Positions 1 through 5,478 of a stretch of 5,478 nucleotides of DNA are shown one piece after another. Position numbers and translations under genes: made by a program. Each line of letters opens with the position of its first letter. Position 1 is the first letter of the stretch. The stretch comes from an uncultured Ruminococcus sp. GTDB lineage: Bacteria > Bacillota > Clostridia > Oscillospirales > Acutalibacteraceae. The notes under the pieces are model-generated. The model was not told where the DNA came from. It saw only the letters and a program-made list of their open reading frames with translations, and searched no databases. The stretch covers positions 1-5,478 of the forward strand of contig CADBRK010000125.1 of assembly GCA_902797065.1 (NCBI GenBank), in the 5' to 3' direction.

Positions 1-632
1 GGCTTCCATGCAAGTGCGCCGCCCTCGGCTGTGGTGAAATTCTTGACTGCATGGAACGAAAAGCTTGTAAAATCGGCAAGCTCTCCCGAACGTTTGCCGT
101 CTTTTCTCTCGGCAAGGAATGAATGTGCGCCGTCGGCTATTACGGCAATACGTCCGATGACTTTTTGTATATCATTTGAAGGGGTAAAAATATCCTTCTT
201 ACTTTCTGCGATAGAGATAAGCCTGTCGTAATCGCAGAGAACACCGGCGAGATCAACGGCAACTATAGCCTTTGTTTTCGTGGTAATCGCTTTTTCGGCT
301 TCTTCATACGAAATATGGAAGGTACCCTTTTCGACGTCTACGATAACGGGCGTCGCTCCCACGTGTTCGATCACACTTGCCGAGGCTGTGTATGTATATG
401 CGGGAACGATAACCTCGTCTCCGGAACCGATTCCGAGAAGCCGTAGCGACATTTCGTGACATGCTGTTGCGCTGTTCATACATGCCGCATAGGGTACACG
501 GCACATCTCTGCAACTCTGCGTGAAAGCATTTCTGTCTTCGGACCCGTCGTTATCCATGATGATCTGAGTGTTTCTACTACTGCGTCAATTTCAGCCTGA
601 CCTATGTCCGGCGGTGAAAACGGTATTTTCAT
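1..632 (-). CDS. DegT/DnrJ/EryC1/StrS-family PLP-dependent aminotransferase (3' end cut off by window edge)
   Basis: The first 210 residues are visible, about half of a protein that is usually 370-400 aa. It begins MKIPFSPPDIGQAEIDAVVE, followed by SSWITTGPKTE (about 24-34), the usual N-terminal signature of this fold-type I family. NSATACHE (53-60) fits the cofactor phosphate-binding loop, and DEVIVPAYTYTASA (72-85) is highly typical. ADGAH (166-170) carries the Asp that contacts the PLP ring nitrogen. SFSFHAVKNFTTAEGG (190-205) holds the expected Schiff-base lysine, K197 (bases 42-44). Family members transaminate keto sugars for surface glycans, lipid A or antibiotics, normally using glutamate as amino donor in the cytoplasm. 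The substrate cannot be told from this half. The start is fixed by a strong AAAGGAG site 8 nt upstream. The gene begins 13 nt after recN, so it is probably co-transcribed with it. Family assignment is firm; the specific role is unknown. Confidence 0.93.
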   Translation of the reverse strand, partial: MKIPFSPPDIGQAEIDAVVETLRSSWITTGPKTEMLSRRVAEMCRVPYAACMNSATACHEMSLRLLGIGSGDEVIVPAYTYTASASVIEHVGATPVIVDVEKGTFHISYEEAEKAITTKTKAIVAVDLAGVLCDYDRLISIAESKKDIFTPSNDIQKVIGRIAVIADGAHSFLAERKDGKRSGELADFTSFSFHAVKNFTTAEGGALAWK

Positions 633-640
633 TATTATTA

Positions 641-647
641 CTCCTTT
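641..647 (-). promoter_or_regulatory. Ribosome binding site of the DegT-family gene
   Basis: The minus strand reads AAAGGAG, 8 nt before the ATG at 632. It overlaps the recN stop codon (646-648), so ribosomes finishing recN terminate on this site. This suggests translational coupling and supports treating the aminotransferase gene as part of the same transcript. Confidence 0.85.
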
Positions 648-2304
648 ACTTTGAATTGAGCATTTCTTCTGCGTGCTTAAGCGATAGTTCCGACGGAGAG
701 TCGCCGTCTATGATGCGTGACAGTTCGTGCTTTCGTTCTTCGAAATCAAGCCGTCTGATTTTTGTATACGTTCTTCCGTCCGTTACGCTTTTGCTGATAA
801 ACATATGAGTATCTGCAAGAGAGGCGATCTGAGCCTGATGAGTGATACAGAGCACCTGATGCGTCTTTGAAAGCTGCTGCAGCTTCCTGCCGACTTTTGA
901 CGCCGCCGAACCGCTTATTCCGGTGTCGATCTCGTCAAATATCAGCGTTGCGATCTCGTCCTTTTCGGCGATGATCGTTTTCACGGCAAGCATTATTCTT
1001 GATAACTCGCCGCCGGATGCGATTTTAGTAAGCGGCTTCGGTTCTTCGCCCGGGTTTGCCGAGATCAAAAGCTCCACTCTGTCACACCCGTTTTCGCTGT
1101 ATTCACACTTTGTGACCTGAGGTACCATAACAACATTAGGCATATCGAGATAACGCATCTCTTCCATTACCGATCTTGAAAACTCATTTGCCGTTGCCGT
1201 GCGTTTTTCGGTAAGCTTCTGTGCTGCTGCAACAAGTTCTGTCTTTGCAGAATGGAACTGTTCCATCAGTTTTTCTTTATTTGAATCGAACTCCTGAAGT
1301 GTATTAAACTCTCTCCTTGCATTTTCGCAATAATCCAATATTTCTTTGATAGTATCGCCGTATTTTCTGCGGAGAGATTTTATCAGCTCGTATCTTTCTT
1401 CAACTTCCGCGAGAGCGTCGGGATCCATGTCTGTTTCGTCGAGAAAACTGCTTATTTCATACTGACAATCCTTGATCTCCTCGTATGCGGACTGTATCCT
1501 GTTGGCTGTGTCCGCAAGCGGAGAATACATTTCGGAAATATCCCTTAACGTATCATTGACAGTGTCAAGTATCGAAACAGCTCCTTCTTCCTCCTCGCCC
1601 GCAAGCAGAGAGTGAGCAAGAAGCAAACCGTTGCGTATTTTTTCGCTGTTAATCAGCAGCGCTCTCTGTTCTTCGATTTCCTCGATCTCACCGTCGTGGA
1701 GATCTGCCTGCTCGATCTCTCTTATCTGATATTTCAGCAGATCAATTTTTCTTGCGCGGTCCTGAATATTGTCGTTGAGCGCAATAATCTTCCGACGTAT
1801 CTGAGTGTATGTCAGGAATTTTGTTTTGTATTCCTGCAGCAGATCGGAATAATCGCCCACAGCGTCGATATAGTGAATATGGCTGTCCGCCGTCATAAAG
1901 TCGTACCCTTCGTTCTGACCGTAGATATTGACAAGACTTCCGCTGACTTTTTTGAAAACAGACAGCGGTGCGGGACGTCCGTTAATTTTGCATGTATTCT
2001 TGCCGGATAAAGAAATTTGTCTCTGCAGAATAAACATATCGTCTTCCGGAGAATAACCGCACTCCTCAAATGCCGCTTTTGCACCATCGGAAACCTCGGT
2101 AAATGTTGCGCTGATAAAAGAAGACTGCGCACCCGAACGAATAAGATCCTTTGAAATACGCTGCCCCATGATAGCATTGATCGAGTCTATGATAATTGAT
2201 TTTCCAGCGCCTGTCTCACCTGTAAGCACATTGAATGAATTATCAAAATCTATGCTTGCCTTTTCGATAACGGCAACGTTTTCTATATATATATTTGAAA
2301 GCAT
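646..2304 (-). CDS. recN: DNA repair protein RecN (SMC-like ATPase)
   Basis: RecN is a cytoplasmic SMC-like ATPase recruited early to double-strand breaks, where it helps tether DNA ends for recombination. The 552-aa product matches the family's usual length. Residues 1-140 form the N-terminal ATPase half, with Walker A GETGAGKS (29-36) and Q-loop Gln130 in NIYGQ. Roughly 150-380 is a long charged helical region with the conserved RRKYG (312-316), consistent with the antiparallel coiled coil. The C-terminal half has the ABC signature SGGELS (430-435), Walker B LIFDEID (454-460; D457 is bases 934-936) and an H-loop in CITHQ (His489). All ATPase elements are intact. The ATG at 2304 gives the canonical MLSNIYIENVAVIEKA start. 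An upstream in-frame ATG at 2391 would add 29 atypical residues inside argR. The gene starts 4 nt after the argR stop codon. Only the segment just after the Q-loop looks diverged. Confidence 0.97.
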   Translation of the reverse strand: MLSNIYIENVAVIEKASIDFDNSFNVLTGETGAGKSIIIDSINAIMGQRISKDLIRSGAQSSFISATFTEVSDGAKAAFEECGYSPEDDMFILQRQISLSGKNTCKINGRPAPLSVFKKVSGSLVNIYGQNEGYDFMTADSHIHYIDAVGDYSDLLQEYKTKFLTYTQIRRKIIALNDNIQDRARKIDLLKYQIREIEQADLHDGEIEEIEEQRALLINSEKIRNGLLLAHSLLAGEEEEGAVSILDTVNDTLRDISEMYSPLADTANRIQSAYEEIKDCQYEISSFLDETDMDPDALAEVEERYELIKSLRRKYGDTIKEILDYCENARREFNTLQEFDSNKEKLMEQFHSAKTELVAAAQKLTEKRTATANEFSRSVMEEMRYLDMPNVVMVPQVTKCEYSENGCDRVELLISANPGEEPKPLTKIASGGELSRIMLAVKTIIAEKDEIATLIFDEIDTGISGSAASKVGRKLQQLSKTHQVLCITHQAQIASLADTHMFISKSVTDGRTYTKIRRLDFEERKHELSRIIDGDSPSELSLKHAEEMLNSK

Positions 2305-2308
2305 TTTA

Positions 2309-2314
2309 TCACCT
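2309..2314 (-). promoter_or_regulatory. Ribosome binding site of recN
   Basis: The minus strand reads AGGTGA, ending 4 nt before the recN ATG at 2304, and it contains the argR TGA stop codon (2309-2311). It supports the 2304 start over the 2391 alternative. The short spacing is expected because the match is to the 5' part of the anti-Shine-Dalgarno sequence (complement of CACCT). Confidence 0.7.
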
Positions 2315-2776
2315 GCTGTTTTTATCGTAGATAGAACTGAGTTTAAGCACAGACGCCGTATGTACGGCTGCGTCGGTCGTTTCGGCTGCAAGGAATATCG
2401 TATCTTCTCCTGCTATAGTACCGACTATACCGACAAATTTTGAAGCGTCGATCGCTGCGCAAACAGCCTGAGCCATTCCCGGTATGGTTTTTATTACCAC
2501 GATATTCTGCGCGTTCGCAACGGATATTACCGACGTGGAAAACAGTGAGTCCAGGCTGGAGCCAATATCGCTTTTCTGTGCGGAAGAAAGGGAATAAATA
2601 TGTTTCCCGTTATCAGACAGGATCTTTATCAGCTTGAGTTCTTTTATATCTCTCGATACCGTCGCCTGCGTAACGTTATAGCCCATCATACGAAGTTCAT
2701 TGAGCAGCTCCTCCTGAGTGGAGATAGGCTTTCTCTGGATCAGATCAATAATTCGTGAATGTCTGCCTCTTTTCAT
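2309..2776 (-). CDS. argR: Arginine repressor ArgR/AhrC
   Basis: This is an arginine-dependent transcription regulator. Family members form hexamers that repress arginine biosynthesis genes and often activate catabolic ones. The 155-aa protein has the usual length. Residues 1-65 form the winged helix-turn-helix, with the recognition-helix Ser-Arg pair S41-R42 in ATVSRDIKEL. Residues about 80-150 form the oligomerisation and arginine-binding domain, containing VGTIAGEDTIFL (118-129). The usual motif is GTIAGDDT; here the first acidic residue is E124 (codon 2405-2407) with D125 kept. A GTG at 2782 would give two more residues, but its spacing from AGGAGG would be only 2 nt, whereas the ATG at 2776 is spaced 8 nt, so I chose the ATG. 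It lies between nadK and recN, as ahrC-recN does in Bacillus. I saw no clear ARG box in the window. Confidence 0.96.
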   Translation of the reverse strand: MKRGRHSRIIDLIQRKPISTQEELLNELRMMGYNVTQATVSRDIKELKLIKILSDNGKHIYSLSSAQKSDIGSSLDSLFSTSVISVANAQNIVVIKTIPGMAQAVCAAIDASKFVGIVGTIAGEDTIFLAAETTDAAVHTASVLKLSSIYDKNSR

Positions 2777-2778
2777 CC

Positions 2779-3636
2779 TCACTGCCTCCTTTCGTTGAGC
2801 TTATCGCTCAGTATTCTGTAGAAATTCTTATTTGTTAATTTAATGAACCGCACGGTCTGATGCGATCTTTTTACCGTGATACTGTCGTCTTTGTTTATCC
2901 TGAAAGAACGTATACCGTCTATAGTTGCATATATCTCTTTGCTGTATCCGTCATGAGGACGTATACAAACTTCGGAATCATCCGAAAACAAAACCGAGCG
3001 TGAGAAAAGAGAATGCGGACAGATCGGCGTAAGCAGTATGCAGTTCATGTGCGGTTCGATAACAGGTCCGCCGGCAGACAAAGAATACGCCGTAGAACCT
3101 GTAGGCGTGGCAAGGATAACGCCGTCAGCACGATAGCTATTGATAAATTCACCGTTCAGCATAACGTCAAGCTCTACCATAGTAGAGAGAGAACCTCTTG
3201 TGACAGTAACATCATTGAGCGCAAACAAAGTTTCATGTTCTCCGCTCTGCGCAATTTCCACTTCAAGAAGCATGCGCTTATCTATATTGTAATCCCCGAC
3301 AAGCAGCTTCGGCAGAAGATTCAGCTGTGAAGGCTCGAGATTTGCCACAAAGCCTATCCTGCCGCAGTTAACTCCGAGTATGGGCTTGTCATACTCTGCG
3401 GCATGCTTTGCCATATGTATGATAGTTCCGTCACCACCGACAGCGATTACCATATCAGAGTGCGCAACGGCTTCGGAATGATTGGGATAAAACGAAATGT
3501 TTCCCACCGAAAAGTCCCCCGAGAATGCTTTATGCATAGTAAAAGCAGTATCATAATACGACAAAATATCTATGATACGCTGTGCATTTTCTATTGCCCT
3601 GTCTTTCTCTGCATTCGGCATTAACGCTATTCTCAT
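2779..3636 (-). CDS. nadK: NAD kinase (ATP/polyphosphate-NAD kinase family)
   Basis: The enzyme phosphorylates NAD+ at the 2' hydroxyl of the adenosine ribose to make NADP+, a cytoplasmic, usually essential step. The 285-aa product is of normal length. It shows the family motifs in order: GGDGT (67-71), with the general-base Asp and phosphate contacts; NCGRIGFVANL (90-100); ALNDVTVTRG (139-148), where many relatives have NE rather than ND; DGVILATPTGSTAYSLSAGG (171-190), the NAD-binding glycine-rich region; and LTPICPHSLFSRSVL (202-216). MRIALMPNAEKD is the expected opening, so the ATG at 3636 is preferred to the internal Met6. The ATG overlaps the tlyA stop codon by one base (TAATG), implying translational coupling. 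The final codons contain the argR ribosome binding site. The product has no relation to arginine control or repair; the order is simply the conserved clostridial one. Confidence 0.97.
   Translation of the reverse strand: MRIALMPNAEKDRAIENAQRIIDILSYYDTAFTMHKAFSGDFSVGNISFYPNHSEAVAHSDMVIAVGGDGTIIHMAKHAAEYDKPILGVNCGRIGFVANLEPSQLNLLPKLLVGDYNIDKRMLLEVEIAQSGEHETLFALNDVTVTRGSLSTMVELDVMLNGEFINSYRADGVILATPTGSTAYSLSAGGPVIEPHMNCILLTPICPHSLFSRSVLFSDDSEVCIRPHDGYSKEIYATIDGIRSFRINKDDSITVKRSHQTVRFIKLTNKNFYRILSDKLNERRQ
2785..2790 (-). promoter_or_regulatory. Ribosome binding site that decides the argR start
   Basis: The minus strand reads AGGAGG, a full-strength site encoded inside the last codons of nadK. 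It is 8 nt from the ATG at 2776 but only 2 nt from the GTG at 2782, which favours the ATG start and the 155-aa product. Confidence 0.85.
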
Positions 3637-4457
3637 TAATTATCACCATTTTTATCTAATTTATCATGCGAGCTGTATACAACAGAACGTGCGTCGGTTT
3701 CAAGCTCACAAACAGGTTCGCCGCTCTTTTTAATATATATCAGATACTCTATATTCCCGGCAGGCCCCTTCACCGGAGAATAATCAAGCCCCAGTACGGA
3801 AAATCCGTTTTCCAGACAGAATTCAATAATATTGTCTATTACTTCACAATGAATATCCGGGTCACGTACAACACCGTTTTTGCCGACATTTTCACGTCCT
3901 GCTTCAAACTGCGGCTTTATCAGGCACACCGCCGTACAGTCATCTTTCAAAAATTTCCTTGCATTCGGAAGGATAAGCTTAAGCGAGATAAAAGAAACAT
4001 CAACGCTGAAGAAATCTATGGGTTCCGTTATCTGTTCTTCCGTAACGTATCTGAAATTAGTATCTTCAAGATTCACTACTCTCTGATCCTGTCTCAGCTT
4101 CCATGCCAGCTGACCGTACCCCACGTCGATCGAAAACACCTTTTTTGCTCCGTTTTGCAGCATACAGTCCGTAAAACCGCCCGTAGACGCACCTATATCC
4201 ATCGTAACATCGTCGGTGAGATCAATATCAAAAACCTCGATCGCCTTTTCTAGCTTTAAGCCGCCTCGGCTGACATATTTCAGAGTATTGCCTCTGACCT
4301 CAAGTTTACAGTCCTCGGGATAAGATGTACCGGGTTTATCGGATTTCTGATTATCCACATATACTATGCCGGACATAATTATGGCTTTTGCCTTTTCCCT
4401 GCTCTCGGCATATCCCTGTTCAAAAAGCAATACGTCAAGTCTTTTTTTCTTTGCCAA
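3636..4457 (-). CDS. tlyA: TlyA-family S4/FtsJ-type rRNA methyltransferase (TTG start)
   Basis: TlyA-type proteins are SAM-dependent ribose 2'-O-methyltransferases. The mycobacterial member modifies 16S and 23S rRNA; Bacillus YqxC is the Firmicute counterpart. The 273-aa product starts with an S4 RNA-binding domain (about 5-62), including RLDVLLFEQGYAESREKA. The Rossmann methyltransferase domain has SRGGLKLEKA (63-72), the SAM-binding MDIGASTGGFTDC (86-98), VDVSFISL (152-159) and IKPQFEAG (180-187). K68, D153, K181 and E237 fit the family's K-D-K-E catalytic tetrad, so it looks active. A hydrophilic tail of about 28 residues follows the last strand. The start is TTG at 4457: the nearest in-frame upstream codon of interest is the dxs TAA, and the next in-frame ATG would be Met28, which would destroy the S4 domain. 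The older hemolysin label is not supported by the sequence. The exact rRNA target here is unproven. Confidence 0.95.
   Translation of the reverse strand: MAKKKRLDVLLFEQGYAESREKAKAIIMSGIVYVDNQKSDKPGTSYPEDCKLEVRGNTLKYVSRGGLKLEKAIEVFDIDLTDDVTMDIGASTGGFTDCMLQNGAKKVFSIDVGYGQLAWKLRQDQRVVNLEDTNFRYVTEEQITEPIDFFSVDVSFISLKLILPNARKFLKDDCTAVCLIKPQFEAGRENVGKNGVVRDPDIHCEVIDNIIEFCLENGFSVLGLDYSPVKGPAGNIEYLIYIKKSGEPVCELETDARSVVYSSHDKLDKNGDN
3643..3647 (-). promoter_or_regulatory. Weak ribosome binding site of nadK
   Basis: The minus strand reads GGTGA, 6 nt before the nadK ATG, and lies inside the last tlyA codons. The match is short, so initiation probably depends partly on ribosomes terminating at the overlapping tlyA TAA (TAATG junction). 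Confidence 0.55.
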
Positions 4458-4461
4458 AAAA

Positions 4462-4468
4462 TCACCTT
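4462..4468 (-). promoter_or_regulatory. Ribosome binding site supporting the tlyA TTG start
   Basis: The minus strand reads AAGGTGA, followed by four T and then the TTG at 4457. It overlaps the dxs stop codon (4467-4469). No ATG or GTG is available in frame between the dxs stop and the S4 domain, so this site marks TTG as the initiator. Confidence 0.75.
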
Positions 4469-5478
4469 AGTTCCATGTTAGTTTATTGACTATACCCTCG
4501 CAGTCAAGGCACAGATCCGAAAGCGCTTCGTCCACCGTGGACTGCGGAACAAATTTATCTTTTATCGCTGTAAGCTCGAAATTACCCTTGAACCCTTCGT
4601 CATCAAGCATACAGCGGAATTTTTCACCTATGCCGCCGTTCTCCATACCCTCTTCAAAGAAATATACACGCTCAAACTCACTGCATATTATTACTGCTTC
4701 TTTGCTTATGGGGTGAATCCTGTTGAGTTTTACTATAGTAATGTTTTTGCCTTTTTCTTTGAGGATTTCTTTTGCCTGACAGGCATTTGCAAAGATCCTG
4801 CCGTATGTCACTATAACGGCGTCTTTACCGCTGCCGTACTGTGAAAAAGCTTCACCGACTTCATAATCCGACGGACGATACGGCTGTCCGCCCCTCGGAT
4901 AGCGTATGGCGACGATACCGCCGTGCTTATAAAAAGCCCGGTTCATAGCATCTCCGAGTTCGTCAAAATAACACGGAGAATATATAGTCACATTCGGTAT
5001 ACTGCTAAGCATCGCAACGTCAAACACTCCCTGATGTGTCTCGCCGTCCTCTCCGACGATACCCGCTCGGTCTATCGCAAGAATAATATGCAGTTCCTGC
5101 GCTGCGGCGTCATGGATTATCTGATCGTATGAGCGCTGTAAAAACGATGAGTACACCGCAAACACCGGTATCATTTTTTCCGTGGCGAGTCCTGCAGCGA
5201 AAGTCACTGCATGTTCCTCGGCGATACCGACATCAAAGAATCTTTCTTTATACTCCTGTGAAAACTTTGCAAGACCGGTACCAAGCTTCATAGCGGCAGT
5301 TATTGCACAAATGCGCTTATCTTTCCCGGCAAGGTCGCACAAGATCTCTCCGAACCTCGCGGAAAAACCCTTCTTTGAACCGACAGTTTCTCCGCTGTCT
5401 ATGTCAAAGCTCGAAACGCCGTGATATGATAACGGATCGTCTTCAGCAAATTGATAGCCCTTACCCTTTGTCGTAATA
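4467..5478 (-). CDS. dxs: 1-deoxy-D-xylulose-5-phosphate synthase, C-terminal half (5' end beyond window edge)
   Basis: Dxs condenses pyruvate and glyceraldehyde-3-phosphate, using thiamine diphosphate, to give DXP for the MEP isoprenoid pathway and for thiamine and pyridoxal synthesis. The last 336 residues of a roughly 620-aa protein are visible. The frame is open to the edge, beginning ITTKGKGYQFAEDDPLSYHG, which contains the conserved active-site-region His (bases 5421-5423). Next come the pyrimidine-binding domain with DVGIAEEHAVTFAAGLA, whose first Glu (5217-5219) is the catalytic cofactor-activating residue, then YSSFLQRSYDQIIHDAAAQ, DRAGIVGEDGETHQGVFD and RYPRGG. The C-terminal transketolase-like domain ends LTWN. 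Many relatives have IAEQH; here it is IAEEH, probably benign. The methionine-like position near 5342 is an internal TTG (Leu), not a start. The stop codon is 9 nt before tlyA. The N-terminal GDG metal-binding domain lies outside the window. Confidence 0.97.
   Translation of the reverse strand, partial: ITTKGKGYQFAEDDPLSYHGVSSFDIDSGETVGSKKGFSARFGEILCDLAGKDKRICAITAAMKLGTGLAKFSQEYKERFFDVGIAEEHAVTFAAGLATEKMIPVFAVYSSFLQRSYDQIIHDAAAQELHIILAIDRAGIVGEDGETHQGVFDVAMLSSIPNVTIYSPCYFDELGDAMNRAFYKHGGIVAIRYPRGGQPYRPSDYEVGEAFSQYGSGKDAVIVTYGRIFANACQAKEILKEKGKNITIVKLNRIHPISKEAVIICSEFERVYFFEEGMENGGIGEKFRCMLDDEGFKGNFELTAIKDKFVPQSTVDEALSDLCLDCEGIVNKLTWN

Noticed and set aside
1893..2177. A 94-codon minus-strand frame overlapping recN in another phase, and similarly 304-558 within the aminotransferase gene.
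   Set aside because: Both lie wholly inside conserved coding sequence in a different phase and show no family resemblance.
2283..2294. A TATATATATAT tract near the recN start, considered as a promoter or repeat.
   Set aside because: It encodes the conserved N-I-Y-I of RecN residues 4-7, and no matching -35 element is evident.
2305..2391. A longer RecN start at the ATG at 2391, adding 29 residues.
   Set aside because: The extra residues (MQPKRPTQPY...) do not resemble RecN and lie entirely over argR coding sequence. The ATG at 2304 gives the canonical N-terminus and has a suitable AGGTGA site.
3666..4253. A 195-codon plus-strand open frame opposite tlyA.
   Set aside because: It lies entirely antisense to a well-conserved methyltransferase, its protein is rich in Arg, Phe, Tyr and Ile with no recognisable domain, and no convincing ribosome binding site was seen. 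It is a shadow frame.
4442..4448. A run of seven A (mRNA sense) in codons 3-6 of tlyA, considered as a programmed frameshift site.
   Set aside because: The run is out of phase for the A-AAA-AAG slippery heptamer, and the downstream zero frame is the conserved S4 domain, so it simply encodes the Lys-rich N-terminus.
1..5478. A search by eye for CRISPR arrays, tRNA or rRNA genes, riboswitches, insertion sequences, terminators, LexA-like boxes and ARG boxes.
   Set aside because: No repeated spacing pattern, hairpin plus T-run, terminal inverted repeat or convincing operator palindrome was found; gaps between genes are at most 13 nt. Weak operators inside coding sequence cannot be excluded without a computed motif scan.

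Overview
All of the coding signal in this window lies on the minus strand. Five genes are packed head to tail with almost no intergenic DNA. In transcription order (right to left) they are dxs (3' part only), tlyA, an NAD kinase gene, argR, recN, and then the 5' part of a DegT/DnrJ/EryC1/StrS-family aminotransferase that runs off the left edge. The dxs-tlyA-nadK-argR-recN order is a classic Firmicutes arrangement. An NAD kinase between tlyA and argR points to Clostridia rather than Bacillus. Moderate G+C (near 45-50% by eye), strong Shine-Dalgarno sites and TTG start usage fit a clostridial gut-type bacterium, possibly of the Ruminococcaceae/Oscillospirales group. The order-level guess is inference only.

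Layout: 4467-5478 is the C-terminal half of 1-deoxy-D-xylulose-5-phosphate synthase (isoprenoid precursors). 3636-4457 is the TlyA-type S4/FtsJ RNA methyltransferase, starting at TTG. 2779-3636 is NAD kinase, whose ATG shares one base with the tlyA stop codon. 2309-2776 is the arginine repressor, with its ribosome binding site inside the last codons of nadK. 646-2304 is the DNA repair ATPase RecN. 1-632 is the N-terminal 210 residues of a PLP-dependent sugar aminotransferase-like protein.

Every junction is between a 1-nt overlap and 13 nt, so the block reads as one transcription and translation unit. I see no internal promoter, terminator, RNA gene, repeat, CRISPR array or mobile element, and no gene-free stretch longer than 13 nt. 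The genes do not form one pathway. They are a conserved housekeeping cluster covering isoprenoid synthesis, rRNA modification, NADP supply, arginine control and recombination repair.

The main departure from the textbook order is downstream of recN. In spore-forming Firmicutes, spoIVB and spo0A usually follow, but here a DegT-family aminotransferase sits 13 nt after recN. I found no undescribed system. The remaining observations are modest: a D-to-E change in the ArgR arginine-binding motif, a diverged motif after the RecN Q-loop, a shared dxs/tlyA reading frame, and a pattern in the Shine-Dalgarno registers.
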